Origin: Lysobacteraceae bacterium
GTDB lineage: Bacteria > Pseudomonadota > Gammaproteobacteria > Xanthomonadales > Xanthomonadaceae
Length of the DNA stretch: 5,050 bases
Direction: 5' to 3'
Assembly (NCBI GenBank): GCA_028293685.1
Contig: JAQGOI010000347.1
Coordinates: 1 to 5,050, forward strand
In this document: piece after piece, positions 1 to 5,050 of the stretch
How positions within the stretch are numbered: position 1 is the stretch's first letter
Layout of the letters: every line of letters begins with the position of its first letter
Made by a program: the position numbers and the translations under genes
The notes under the pieces: generated by a model
Told to the model about the DNA's origin: nothing
Seen by the model: the letters and a program-made list of their open reading frames with translations, nothing else
The model's database searches: none

Positions 1-503
1 CACGGCGCCTGATGGCCGCAGCCGGTCAGCGTGTCGGTGGTGCATGGCGATTCATCACCTTGCCGGTCACCGCGACGCTGCTGCAGGCGTCGGCGCTGTG
101 GTTATGGCATGCACCGCGCTTGTTCGATCTGGCGCTGGTCAATGCTGGATGGCACGTGGTACAGCATCTTTCATTCCTGATTTGCGCACTGTTGTTCTGG
201 TGGGCCGTACTGCATGGACGTGTGGAAGGGCGCCGCGTCGGCGTGGCCGTGGGTTGCCTGTGTTTCACGGCGGTCGTGAGCGGTGCGTTGGGCGCACTCA
301 TGGCATTTTCCTCGAGCCCCTGGTACGCGGGCTACGCGTCCACCGGGTTGAACGCGTACGGGATGACGCCCGCCGAGGACCAGCAGCTCGCCGGGCTGCT
401 GATGTGGATACCCGGAGGCCTGGTTCATGCGCTGGCCGGCTTGACGCTGCTGGCCCGACGGTTGTCCAGGGACGACAGGGAACACGCCAATGCGTTCGAT
501 TGA
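1..503 (+). CDS. CtaG-family cytochrome c oxidase (caa3-type) assembly protein, 5'-truncated
   Basis: This is the C-terminal part of an integral inner-membrane protein of the caa3_CtaG family, thought to help insert copper into the terminal cytochrome c oxidase. The frame is open from position 3, the first base of a complete codon, to the TGA at 501-503 (166 visible codons). The ATG at 12 is unlikely to be the true start, because an Arg-Arg-Leu stretch precedes it in frame and the family is normally longer at the N-terminus. Family-like motifs are visible: WLWHAPRLFD, then HVVQHLSFL followed by ALLFWW, a short SSPWYAGY turn, and DQQLAGLLMWIPGG before a last membrane helix and a charged tail. 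I count about four hydrophobic segments in the visible part. The His residues of the WHAP and HVVQH motifs are candidate metal ligands (inference). The 3' end overlaps the next gene by 14 nt, which suggests translational coupling. The family call is firm; the exact oxidase served is not visible. Confidence 0.85.
   Translation, partial: RRLMAAAGQRVGGAWRFITLPVTATLLQASALWLWHAPRLFDLALVNAGWHVVQHLSFLICALLFWWAVLHGRVEGRRVGVAVGCLCFTAVVSGALGALMAFSSSPWYAGYASTGLNAYGMTPAEDQQLAGLLMWIPGGLVHALAGLTLLARRLSRDDREHANAFD
477..482 (+). promoter_or_regulatory. Shine-Dalgarno site for the beta-propeller gene
   Basis: AGGGAA lies seven bases before the ATG at 490, inside the end of the CtaG coding region. It is a good match to the anti-SD sequence and supports 490 as the start. 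The protein from that start also begins directly with a signal peptide. Confidence 0.6.
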
Positions 504-1443
504 GCTGGCATTGCTGCTGATGCTCATGCCGGCCTGGGCGCTTGCCGAGACCGCCTACGTATCGGACGAGCAGGCCAATGTCGTGCACGTCATCGATGCG
601 CCGCGCTGGTCTGTCGCCACCGACATTCCGGTGGGAAAACGACCGCGTGGCATGGTGCTCAGCCGCGACGGCAAGCGTCTGTATGTCGCTGCCGGAAACG
701 ACGACCGGATCGATGTCATCGATCTGGCTGCACGCAGGATGATCGGAACCCTACCCTCGGGCCCGGATCCGGAACGCTTCGCCGCGAGTCCTGACGGTCG
801 AACCTTCTACATCGCGAACGAAAACGACAACTCGGTGTCGTTCCTCGACCTGGCCAGTGGAAAAATCATCCACACGGTCGCCGTGGGTGCGGAGCCCGAA
901 GGCATGGCCGTGAGCCCCGATGGTCGCTGGGTGATCTGCACGTCGGAAAGCGCCAGCCTGGTGCATTTCATCGATGCCGCCAGCGCGCGTCTGGTCGACA
1001 GCGTGCTCGTTGGCACGCGTCCGCGCGACGCGGTTTTCAGTGCCGATGGCAAGCAATTGTGGGTGTCCTCGGAAACGCGTGCCACGGTTGCCATCTTTGC
1101 CATGCCCTCGCGCAAGCTGCTGCACACGATCGACTTCGACAACGACGACCGCGCGCCGGACACGGTGCAGGCTGTCGGGTTGGTGTTGACGGCCGCGCGC
1201 GCGTTCGTCGCGCTGGGTCGAGGCAATGCGGTCGCTGAGGTCGACCCGCACACATTCGCCATCCGTCGCTACCTGCCTGTCGGTATCCGCAACTGGGGGA
1301 TTGGCCTGGCACCGGACGGCAAGCGCCTGTATGCAGCCAACGGACTCTCCGGCGATGTATCCGTCCTCGATACCGCGACCGGTCAACCGCTCGCGACCAT
1401 CAAGCTGGGCGGAAAGCCGTGGGGCGTGGTGGTGACGCCATGA
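490..1443 (+). CDS. Periplasmic YVTN-type beta-propeller, PQQ-dependent catabolism-associated family
   Basis: This 317-residue exported protein appears to be a seven-bladed beta-propeller of the YVTN/PQQ-dependent-catabolism-associated type (TIGR03866-like from memory; no search was run). Residues 1-19 form a signal peptide ending ALA before Glu20, with an unusual Glu5 near its hydrophobic core. The mature part is built of ~42-residue units of the form G-x-x-P-x-G-(hydrophobic)-S-x-D-G-(K/R)-x-(L/F)-Y-(V/I)-A-N...(V/I)-x-(V/F)-(I/L)-D. Units begin at Gly49, Gly91, Gly133 and Gly175, and again at Gly265 and Gly307. The fifth and sixth blades are irregular, with an acidic insertion at 217-228. 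The C-terminal GKPWGVVVTP would complete the first blade (velcro closure). The family is found next to PQQ-dependent alcohol dehydrogenases; its biochemical role is unknown, and accessory or scaffold roles are guesses. It overlaps the CtaG gene by 14 nt and the next gene by 4 nt. I see no PQQ- or haem-binding motif (no CxxCH), so it is unlikely to be a redox enzyme itself. Confidence 0.88.
   Translation: MRSIELALLLMLMPAWALAETAYVSDEQANVVHVIDAPRWSVATDIPVGKRPRGMVLSRDGKRLYVAAGNDDRIDVIDLAARRMIGTLPSGPDPERFAASPDGRTFYIANENDNSVSFLDLASGKIIHTVAVGAEPEGMAVSPDGRWVICTSESASLVHFIDAASARLVDSVLVGTRPRDAVFSADGKQLWVSSETRATVAIFAMPSRKLLHTIDFDNDDRAPDTVQAVGLVLTAARAFVALGRGNAVAEVDPHTFAIRRYLPVGIRNWGIGLAPDGKRLYAANGLSGDVSVLDTATGQPLATIKLGGKPWGVVVTP
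1431..1435 (+). promoter_or_regulatory. Shine-Dalgarno-like GGTGA for the XoxJ-like gene
   Basis: GGTGA can pair with the 5' part of the anti-SD sequence and lies four bases before the ATG at 1440. With the ATGA stop/start overlap, it favours 1440 over the in-frame upstream ATG at 1419. The protein from 1440 opens with a clean signal peptide, whereas 1419 would add seven unrelated residues. Translation probably also depends on ribosomes finishing the beta-propeller gene. Confidence 0.45.
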
Positions 1444-2255
1444 GGTGGCTGTGTCTTTTCCTGATGTTGGAATGCGCGCTGGCCCAGGCGCGCGACCTGC
1501 GGGTCTGTGCCGATCCCAACAACCTGCCGTTCTCCAACGCCGCCGGGCAAGGTTTCGAGAACCGAATCGTCGCCCTGGTTGCACGCGACCTGGGCGCGCA
1601 CGTCCAATACACGTGGTGGGCGCAGCGGCGCGGCAACGTGCGCAACACGCTCAATGCCGGCAGCTGCGACCTGATCCCGGGAACGGCGAGCAGCGCCGGA
1701 CTCACGGGGACCACCAATCCCTACTACCGGTCGACCTATGTGTTCGTGAGTCGTGCCGACGCCGGACTGGGCGACCTGGTTTCGCTCGACGATCCGCGAC
1801 TGCACCGCCTGCGCATCGGCGTGCAGCTGATCGGTGACGACGGTGCCAACACGCCGCCCGCGCAATCGCTGGCACACCGCGGCATCGTCGACAACGTTCG
1901 CGGTTTCATGGTGTATGGCGACTACGCCAGGGCCGCGCCACAAGCCGCGATCATCGAAGCCGTCGCCAGGGGCGAGATCGATACGGCCCTCGTCTGGGGG
2001 CCAACGGCAGGCTATTTCGCGGCGCGTAGCGAGGTGCCGCTGGCGTTGACGCATGTCACGCCGTGGCTCGATGGTCCGCAGGCGCCGATGGTGTTCGATG
2101 TGTCGATGGGCCTGCGACGCGATGACCGTAACTTGCGGCGCGAAATCAATCGCGCGCTCGAACGCAATCGTGGCGCCATCGAAACGGTGCTTGCCGACTA
2201 CCATGTCCCGACGCTGCCATTGACCTCGTCCCTGCACACGGCACGTGGTCCCTGA
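1440..2255 (+). CDS. XoxJ/MoxJ-like quinoprotein dehydrogenase-associated periplasmic binding protein
   Basis: This is a 271-residue periplasmic protein with the type II solute-binding fold, of the family annotated as quinoprotein-dehydrogenase-associated putative ABC transporter substrate-binding protein (TIGR03871-like; includes MoxJ and XoxJ). Residues 1-17 are a signal peptide ending AQA. The mature protein shows the family signatures: RVCADPNNLPFSN at 21-33, GFENRI at 38-43, QRRGNVRNTL at 62-71, PYYRSTYVF at 94-102, RIGVQLIGDDGANTPP at 125-140, and VARGEIDTALVWGPTAGYF at 175-193. Cys23 and Cys76 are the only cysteines left after cleavage and could form a disulfide. No permease or ATPase gene accompanies it, so transport is doubtful. 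XoxJ is known to interact with lanthanide-dependent methanol dehydrogenase, and an activating or maturation role for a nearby PQQ dehydrogenase is the best inference. Residues 79-92 depart from the family pattern as I remember it. The gene starts by ATGA overlap with the beta-propeller gene. No terminator is visible after it. Confidence 0.87.
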   Translation: MRWLCLFLMLECALAQARDLRVCADPNNLPFSNAAGQGFENRIVALVARDLGAHVQYTWWAQRRGNVRNTLNAGSCDLIPGTASSAGLTGTTNPYYRSTYVFVSRADAGLGDLVSLDDPRLHRLRIGVQLIGDDGANTPPAQSLAHRGIVDNVRGFMVYGDYARAAPQAAIIEAVARGEIDTALVWGPTAGYFAARSEVPLALTHVTPWLDGPQAPMVFDVSMGLRRDDRNLRREINRALERNRGAIETVLADYHVPTLPLTSSLHTARGP

Positions 2256-2345
2256 TTCCGGGGCAACCGATCAGCATGTGAATCCAGGCGGAAGCAGCGC
2301 GATGGTGCGCTCGGCCGCAGCACGGAGTGAAGCATTGCGTCGTGG

Positions 2346-2374
2346 CCGACAAGCACCCGGCAAGCCGCTACGAT
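2346..2374 (+). promoter_or_regulatory. Candidate sigma70 promoter for prmC, possibly leaderless
   Basis: A -35-like CCGACA (2346-2351, 4/6 to TTGACA) and a -10-like TACGAT (2369-2374, 4/6 to TATAAT) are separated by exactly 17 bp. The -10 ends six bases before the ATG at 2381, so the expected transcription start falls on or within a base or two of the A of that ATG. No Shine-Dalgarno sequence is present upstream of 2381, which agrees with leaderless translation. The rest of the gap from 2256 shows no convincing hairpin terminator for the upstream operon. Confidence 0.4.
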
Positions 2375-2380
2375 GCCACC

Positions 2381-3220
2381 ATGGAAAACAGCCTCGGCCA
2401 AAGTCTGGATACGCTGCTGCGCCAGGCGCGCCTGCGTATCGATCCCGTGGACGCCGAATGGCTGCTGGCGCACGCACTTGGGCGACCGCGCAGCTGGGTG
2501 TACGCGCATGGAGACGATGTCATCGATCCAGCATCGCGTGCGCGCTACGAAACGCTGGTCGAGCGTCGCGCGGCCGGCGAACCGGTCGCCTACCTCACCG
2601 GGACGCGTGGCTTCTGGACGCTCGAGTTGCAGGTGACGCCCGACACCCTGATTCCACGCGTGGAGACGGAATTGCTGGTGGAGCTGGCCTTGGCACGGCT
2701 ACCGAAGGACAGCGCCTGGTGCGTTGCGGACCTGGGAACAGGCAGCGGCGCCGTCGCTCTCGCGCTTGCGAGCGAACGACCACTTGCGCGAGTGCTTGCG
2801 ACCGATGCGAGCGCGCAGGCGCTCGTCGTGGCGAGGAACAACGCCGACGCAGCCGGCGTTCGCAACGTGACTTTCAGCAGCGGCGACTGGTGCAGGGCGC
2901 TGGGAGATGAGCGCTTCGACCTGATCGTCAGCAATCCGCCGTATCTGGCGACGGACGACCCGCATCGGGGAATCGGCGATCTGCGCTTCGAGCCGGAGTC
3001 TGCGTTGTACTCGGGCATCGACGGTCTCGATGCCATTCGCACGATCGTCCGTGACTCGCGTGCCCATCTGCTTCCCGGTGGTTGGCTGCTGCTCGAGCAC
3101 GGCTGCGATCAGGGTGGAGCCGTTCGCGACCTGCTGCATGCGGCTGGTTTCGAGAAGGTCGCCACGCAACGCGATCTGGAGCAGCGCGAACGCGTGTCGC
3201 TTGGACGTGCTTGGCGCTGA
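2381..3220 (+). CDS. prmC: Peptide chain release factor N5-glutamine methyltransferase (PrmC/HemK)
   Basis: This cytosolic SAM-dependent methyltransferase modifies the Gln of the GGQ motif in release factors RF1 and RF2, improving termination. At 279 residues it has the usual family length. The N-terminal helical domain (about 1-85) contains [11 protein letters not shown] and [14 protein letters not shown] (66-79), the PrmC signature for release-factor recognition. Next come [12 protein letters not shown] (90-101), SAM-binding motif I DLGTGSGA (117-124), the acidic motif II residue Asp142 in LATDAS, and the catalytic NPPY at 185-188. The family usually has PRPETE where this has PRVETE. I chose ATG 2381 because homology starts there, the length fits, and a promoter ends just before it. 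A GTG at 2327 would add 18 residues without similarity and with no properly spaced SD. prfA, the frequent neighbour, is not in the window. pip follows after 52 nt on the same strand and could be cotranscribed. Confidence 0.95.
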   Translation: MENSLGQSLDTLLRQARLRIDPVDAEWLLAHALGRPRSWVYAHGDDVIDPASRARYETLVERRAAGEPVAYLTGTRGFWTLELQVTPDTLIPRVETELLVELALARLPKDSAWCVADLGTGSGAVALALASERPLARVLATDASAQALVVARNNADAAGVRNVTFSSGDWCRALGDERFDLIVSNPPYLATDDPHRGIGDLRFEPESALYSGIDGLDAIRTIVRDSRAHLLPGGWLLLEHGCDQGGAVRDLLHAAGFEKVATQRDLEQRERVSLGRAWR

Positions 3221-3237
3221 CTTCATCGGCCATGGCG

Positions 3238-3255
3238 TTAACATGGGTCGACCCA
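3238..3255 (+). promoter_or_regulatory. TTAACA box followed by a 12-bp palindrome before pip
   Basis: TTAACA (3238-3243, 5/6 to the -35 consensus) is followed directly by the perfect palindrome TGGGTCGACCCA (3244-3255). If TTAACA were a -35 element, the palindrome would sit in the spacer, a typical operator position. The weak point is the -10: at 15-17 bp spacing only ATACGG, TACGGA or ACGGAA is available, all poor. It may be an operator-like site, an accidental SalI-containing palindrome, or nothing. Confidence 0.2.
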
Positions 3256-3272
3256 GCCATACGGAACCTCAC

Positions 3273-4214
3273 ATGCGCACTTTGTACCCGGAGATCGAAC
3301 CGTACGATTCGGGCATGCTCGCCGTCGACAGCCGGCACACGTTGTATTACGAGCAGTGCGGCAATCCCCGAGGCAAACCGGTGGTCCTGCTCCATGGAGG
3401 CCCCGGCGCTGGTTGCAGCGCAAAGATGCGGCGCTTCCACGACCCGCGCACCTACCGCATCGTCCTGTTCGACCAGCGTGGAAGCGGGCGCTCGACGCCG
3501 CACGCGGATCTCGTCGACAACACCACGTGGGATCTGGTTGCCGACATCGAACGCTTGCGGACCATGCTTGGTGTGGATCGATGGCAGGTATTCGGTGGCA
3601 GCTGGGGCTCGACCCTCGCACTTGCCTACGCGCAGACCCACCCGCAATGCGTGACCGAACTGGTTTTGCGCGGCATCTTCATGTTGCGTCGTTGGGAACT
3701 CGACTGGTTCTACCAGAAGGGTGCATCGCGATTGTTCCCCGAGGCATGGCAGCAGTATCTCGCCGCGATTCCGGTGGACGAGCGCGCGGACATGATCCAG
3801 GCATTCCATCGCCGCCTGACGTCCGACGACATGCCCACGCGCCTTGCGGCCGCGCGCGCATGGAGCGTGTGGGAGGGCGCGACCAGTTTCCTGCAGGTGG
3901 ATCCGGGCTTCGTCAGCGGTCACGAGGACACGGCCTTCGCGCTGGCATTCGCCCGCATCGAGAACCACTACTTCGTCAACCACGGGTTTTTCGATGCCGA
4001 CGACCAGCTGTTGCGTGATGCGCATTTGATTGCCGGTATTCCGGGCATCATCGTGCACGGCCGCTACGACGTCGTCTGCCCGGCGCAGAACGCCTGGGAC
4101 CTGCACAAGGCCTGGCCCATTGCGCGGCTGGAGATCACGCCAACGTCGGGCCATTCGGCGTTCGAGGCCGAGAACGTGTCGGCGCTGGTGCAGGCGACGG
4201 ACGCGTTTGGCTGA
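3273..4214 (+). CDS. pip: Proline iminopeptidase (alpha/beta-hydrolase, family S33)
   Basis: This cytosolic serine exopeptidase releases N-terminal proline from peptides. From ATG 3273 the protein is 313 residues and starts MRTLYPEIEPYDSGML, typical of the Xanthomonas-type enzyme. The oxyanion-hole motif HGGPGAG spans 41-47, FDQRGSGRS 66-74, and the nucleophile elbow GGSWGS 108-113 with Ser110. Asp266 in HGRYDVVCP and His294 in SGHSAFE complete the triad. These three positions agree with those I recall for the Xanthomonas enzyme. The helical cap contains Glu201 (WEG) and Glu230 (RIEN), matching the glutamates that bind the substrate's free amino group in this family. GGAA at 3263-3266 is a weak SD with a six-base spacing. 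An in-frame ATG at 3243 would add ten residues (MGRPSHTEPH) without a recognisable SD and is less likely. The gene lies 52 nt after prmC and ends at an intrinsic terminator. Confidence 0.96.
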   Translation: MRTLYPEIEPYDSGMLAVDSRHTLYYEQCGNPRGKPVVLLHGGPGAGCSAKMRRFHDPRTYRIVLFDQRGSGRSTPHADLVDNTTWDLVADIERLRTMLGVDRWQVFGGSWGSTLALAYAQTHPQCVTELVLRGIFMLRRWELDWFYQKGASRLFPEAWQQYLAAIPVDERADMIQAFHRRLTSDDMPTRLAAARAWSVWEGATSFLQVDPGFVSGHEDTAFALAFARIENHYFVNHGFFDADDQLLRDAHLIAGIPGIIVHGRYDVVCPAQNAWDLHKAWPIARLEITPTSGHSAFEAENVSALVQATDAFG

Positions 4215-4282
4215 GCTCCGCTTACTGCCGATGTCGCTGCTAAAGATGCCGGGGCTTCACTCAATTACGCAGACCCGGAGGG

Positions 4283-4309
4283 CGGCGCACACGGATGTGC
4301 GCCGTTTTT
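4283..4309 (+). terminator. Intrinsic terminator of pip (or of prmC-pip)
   Basis: A perfect nine-base-pair GC-rich stem, CGGCGCACA (4283-4291) with TGTGCGCCG (4296-4304), closes a CGGA tetraloop and is followed at once by TTTTT (4305-4309). It lies 68 nt after the pip stop codon. This is a textbook Rho-independent terminator on the plus strand. It is not symmetrical in its T/A tracts, so it should not serve the convergent Nudix gene equally well. Confidence 0.88.
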
Positions 4310-4387
4310 CGATCGAGCCAGGATGGCGAGTCGAAAAATCCCTGACTGCTCCCGGAATTTAGAGTGAGCTCTGTAATGGGAAAGCTG

Positions 4388-4465
4388 CTTTCTTTTGGTT
4401 ACTTTTCTTTGCAGCTCTCAAATAAAAGTAACTCGCCTACGGCGAAAGCGTTCAAGAAAAGAAAG
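4388..4465. repeat. REP-like nested inverted repeat, T-rich/A-rich, in the convergent gap
   Basis: Outer arms CTTTCTTTT (4388-4396) and AAAAGAAAG (4457-4465) are exact reverse complements. Inside them GTTACTTTT (4398-4406) pairs with AAAAGTAAC (4424-4432), and after a single C/T mismatch (4407/4423) TTTG (4408-4411) pairs with CAAA (4419-4422), leaving the seven-base loop CAGCTCT. That is a 13-pair stem with one mismatch. A small hairpin CGCC-TAC-GGCG (4434-4444) follows, then GAAAGC (4444-4449), which could also pair with GCTTTC (4387-4392). The TTTCTTTTGGTTACTTTTCTTT pattern, broken here at 4390-4410, resembles dispersed intergenic repeats I associate with Xanthomonadales and some other proteobacteria; the family assignment rests on memory. 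It may act as a transcription barrier between the converging genes. Confidence 0.65.
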
Positions 4466-4485
4466 ACGCCGAGTTGCATGAATGA

Positions 4486-4512
4486 GCTGATCGCTGGCGC
4501 TTGAGCATCAGC
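4486..4512 (-). other. Stem-loop over the Nudix stop codon
   Basis: GCTGAT (4486-4491) pairs with ATCAGC (4507-4512), continued past a one-base bulge at 4492 by GCT (4493-4495) with AGC (4504-4506), with an eight-base loop. The structure includes the stop codon of the minus-strand Nudix gene (4508-4510). On the minus strand it is followed by TCATTCAT rather than a T-run, so it is at best a weak or Rho-assisted 3' end, or an mRNA-stabilising hairpin. Confidence 0.3.
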
Positions 4513-5050
4513 CCGGACGAGCAACACTGCCATCCGGATCGTGCTCGATCATCCACAGCCCCGCCCACAGCTTGAGGTCGAGTTCGAATCCCTCGCGCGA
4601 CTTCTGCATCAACCAGGAGGGCGCGGACCTGCGTGGCACGGCATGCACGACGATGTGCTCTTCGCCGACGCCGCCGCCGTTTCCGACTCGCTTCAAGCCG
4701 GTTGCGCGGACGAATGCGATGCGCTCGCTGCTCATTCCCGCCGAAGTGGGTCCTGTCATCAGCACCTCGACCGAGCCTGCCTCCCAGCCTGTCTCCTCGA
4801 TCAGTTCCCGGCGCGCCGCTTCCTGCAGCGTATCGTCGGCGTTTTCATCGCCTACCAGACCCGCGGGCATCTCGATGGTCTTCGCGCCAAGCGGCGTGCG
4901 GTTTTGCTCGACGAACAGCACCTCGTCGTCCGGTGTCACCGCGATGATGATCACCGCCATGCCCTGCGCGTGTACGCGCTCGACATATTCCCAGTGCCCG
5001 GACACGACCATGCGCAGATACTTGCCCTGGTAGACGACCTCCGGTTGGTT
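4508..5050 (-). CDS. Nudix hydrolase, ADP-ribose pyrophosphatase-like, N-terminus beyond the window
   Basis: This cytosolic Nudix hydrolase would cleave a nucleoside diphosphate linked to another group, giving a nucleotide and a phosphorylated product. The substrate is not certain, but ADP-ribose or a nucleotide sugar fits the sequence type. Reading leftward from the right edge, 180 residues are visible. They begin NQPEVVYQGKYLRMVVSGHWEYVERV, so the ATG at 5011 is internal and the gene starts outside. A substrate-side segment EQNRTPLGAKTIEMPAG precedes the Nudix box, visible residues 67-89: G67, then D73 where the consensus has Glu, then R81-E82-L83-x-E85-E86-x-G88-W89. The core metal-binding REUxEExGU is intact. 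The C-terminal region includes MTGPTSAGMSSERIAFV and EEHIVVHAVP, typical of ADPR-type enzymes. The gene converges on pip. Confidence 0.92.
   Translation of the reverse strand, partial: NQPEVVYQGKYLRMVVSGHWEYVERVHAQGMAVIIIAVTPDDEVLFVEQNRTPLGAKTIEMPAGLVGDENADDTLQEAARRELIEETGWEAGSVEVLMTGPTSAGMSSERIAFVRATGLKRVGNGGGVGEEHIVVHAVPRRSAPSWLMQKSREGFELDLKLWAGLWMIEHDPDGSVARPG

Noticed and set aside
751..2237. Two overlapping minus-strand open frames of 277 and 284 codons (751-1584 and 1383-2237)
   Set aside because: They are antisense shadows of the beta-propeller and XoxJ-like genes, which have signal peptides and family signatures. The antisense proteins have no signatures and low-complexity basic composition.
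1440..2255. Reading the XoxJ-like gene as an amino-acid ABC transporter binding protein
   Set aside because: No permease or ATPase gene is present, it is coupled to the PQQ-associated propeller, and its signatures (DPNNLPFSN, GDDGANTPP) are those of the quinoprotein-associated subfamily.
2297..2310. GCGC/GCGC inverted repeat between the XoxJ-like gene and prmC, considered as an operon terminator
   Set aside because: The stem is only four perfect pairs and is not followed by a T-run.
2375..2384. GCCACCATGG at the prmC start, an exact eukaryotic Kozak consensus
   Set aside because: All surrounding evidence is bacterial. The match is coincidental, and the preceding six bases are explained as the -10 to start-site spacer.
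2759..2772. CTCGC-GCTT-GCGAG hairpin inside prmC
   Set aside because: It has a five-pair stem within Ala/Leu/Ser codons and no T-run, which is expected by chance in GC-rich coding sequence.
2245..2910. A 221-codon plus-strand frame overlapping the start of prmC
   Set aside because: It is out of frame with prmC across its conserved N-terminal domain, and the protein is an Arg/Ala/Gly-rich stretch without motifs.
2928..4154. A 408-codon open frame on the minus strand opposite the end of prmC and most of pip
   Set aside because: It lies antisense to two unmistakable genes with intact catalytic motifs. Its translation is rich in Arg, His, Val and Gln with no recognisable domain, as expected from GC-rich third positions on the coding strand.
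4478..4504. Eight-codon plus-strand reading frame (MNELIAGA)
   Set aside because: It is too short, has no SD sequence, and runs into the convergent Nudix gene's 3' stem-loop.

Overview
The window is GC-rich, gene-dense bacterial chromosome. Four genes read left to right, and one truncated gene comes in from the right edge on the other strand. Codon use and the protein types suggest a gammaproteobacterium, most plausibly of the Xanthomonadales/Lysobacterales (Xanthomonas, Lysobacter, Rhodanobacter or Dyella type). The best pointer is the proline iminopeptidase: in length (313 aa) and numbering of its catalytic triad (Ser110, Asp266, His294) it matches the Xanthomonas enzyme as I remember it. 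The T-rich inverted repeat at 4388-4465 also resembles intergenic repeats common in that group. This taxonomic placement is inference.

Region 1 (1-2255) is the 3' end of a translationally coupled, same-strand gene set: a CtaG-type (caa3 oxidase assembly) membrane protein cut by the left edge, a periplasmic seven-bladed YVTN-type beta-propeller of the PQQ-dependent-catabolism-associated family, and a periplasmic XoxJ/MoxJ-like substrate-binding-fold protein of the quinoprotein-dehydrogenase-associated family. The genes overlap by 14 and 4 nt. The last two families normally accompany PQQ-dependent alcohol/methanol dehydrogenases. The likely reading is that this is the tail of a PQQ-dehydrogenase locus whose dehydrogenase, cytochrome c and oxidase genes lie to the left of the window. 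The CtaG protein would help build the copper-containing terminal oxidase that takes the electrons.

Region 2 (2256-4310) is housekeeping: prmC (methylates the GGQ glutamine of peptide-chain release factors) and, 52 nt downstream, pip (proline iminopeptidase), closed by a clear intrinsic terminator at 4283-4309. A candidate promoter sits directly before prmC, with spacing that would give a leaderless transcript starting at the ATG.

Region 3 (4215-4507) is a convergent intergenic gap of 293 bases, visibly more AT-rich than its surroundings. It holds the pip terminator, an alternative fold that uses the terminator T-tract, a REP-like nested inverted repeat, and a stem-loop over the stop codon of the last gene. 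I see no protein gene in it. Region 4 (4508-5050, minus strand) is a Nudix hydrolase whose N-terminus lies beyond the right edge.

I found no CRISPR array, tRNA, rRNA, insertion sequence or phage gene. The window is mostly recognisable. Its least described parts are the periplasmic PQQ-associated pair with its link to oxidase assembly, and the intergenic repeat structures.
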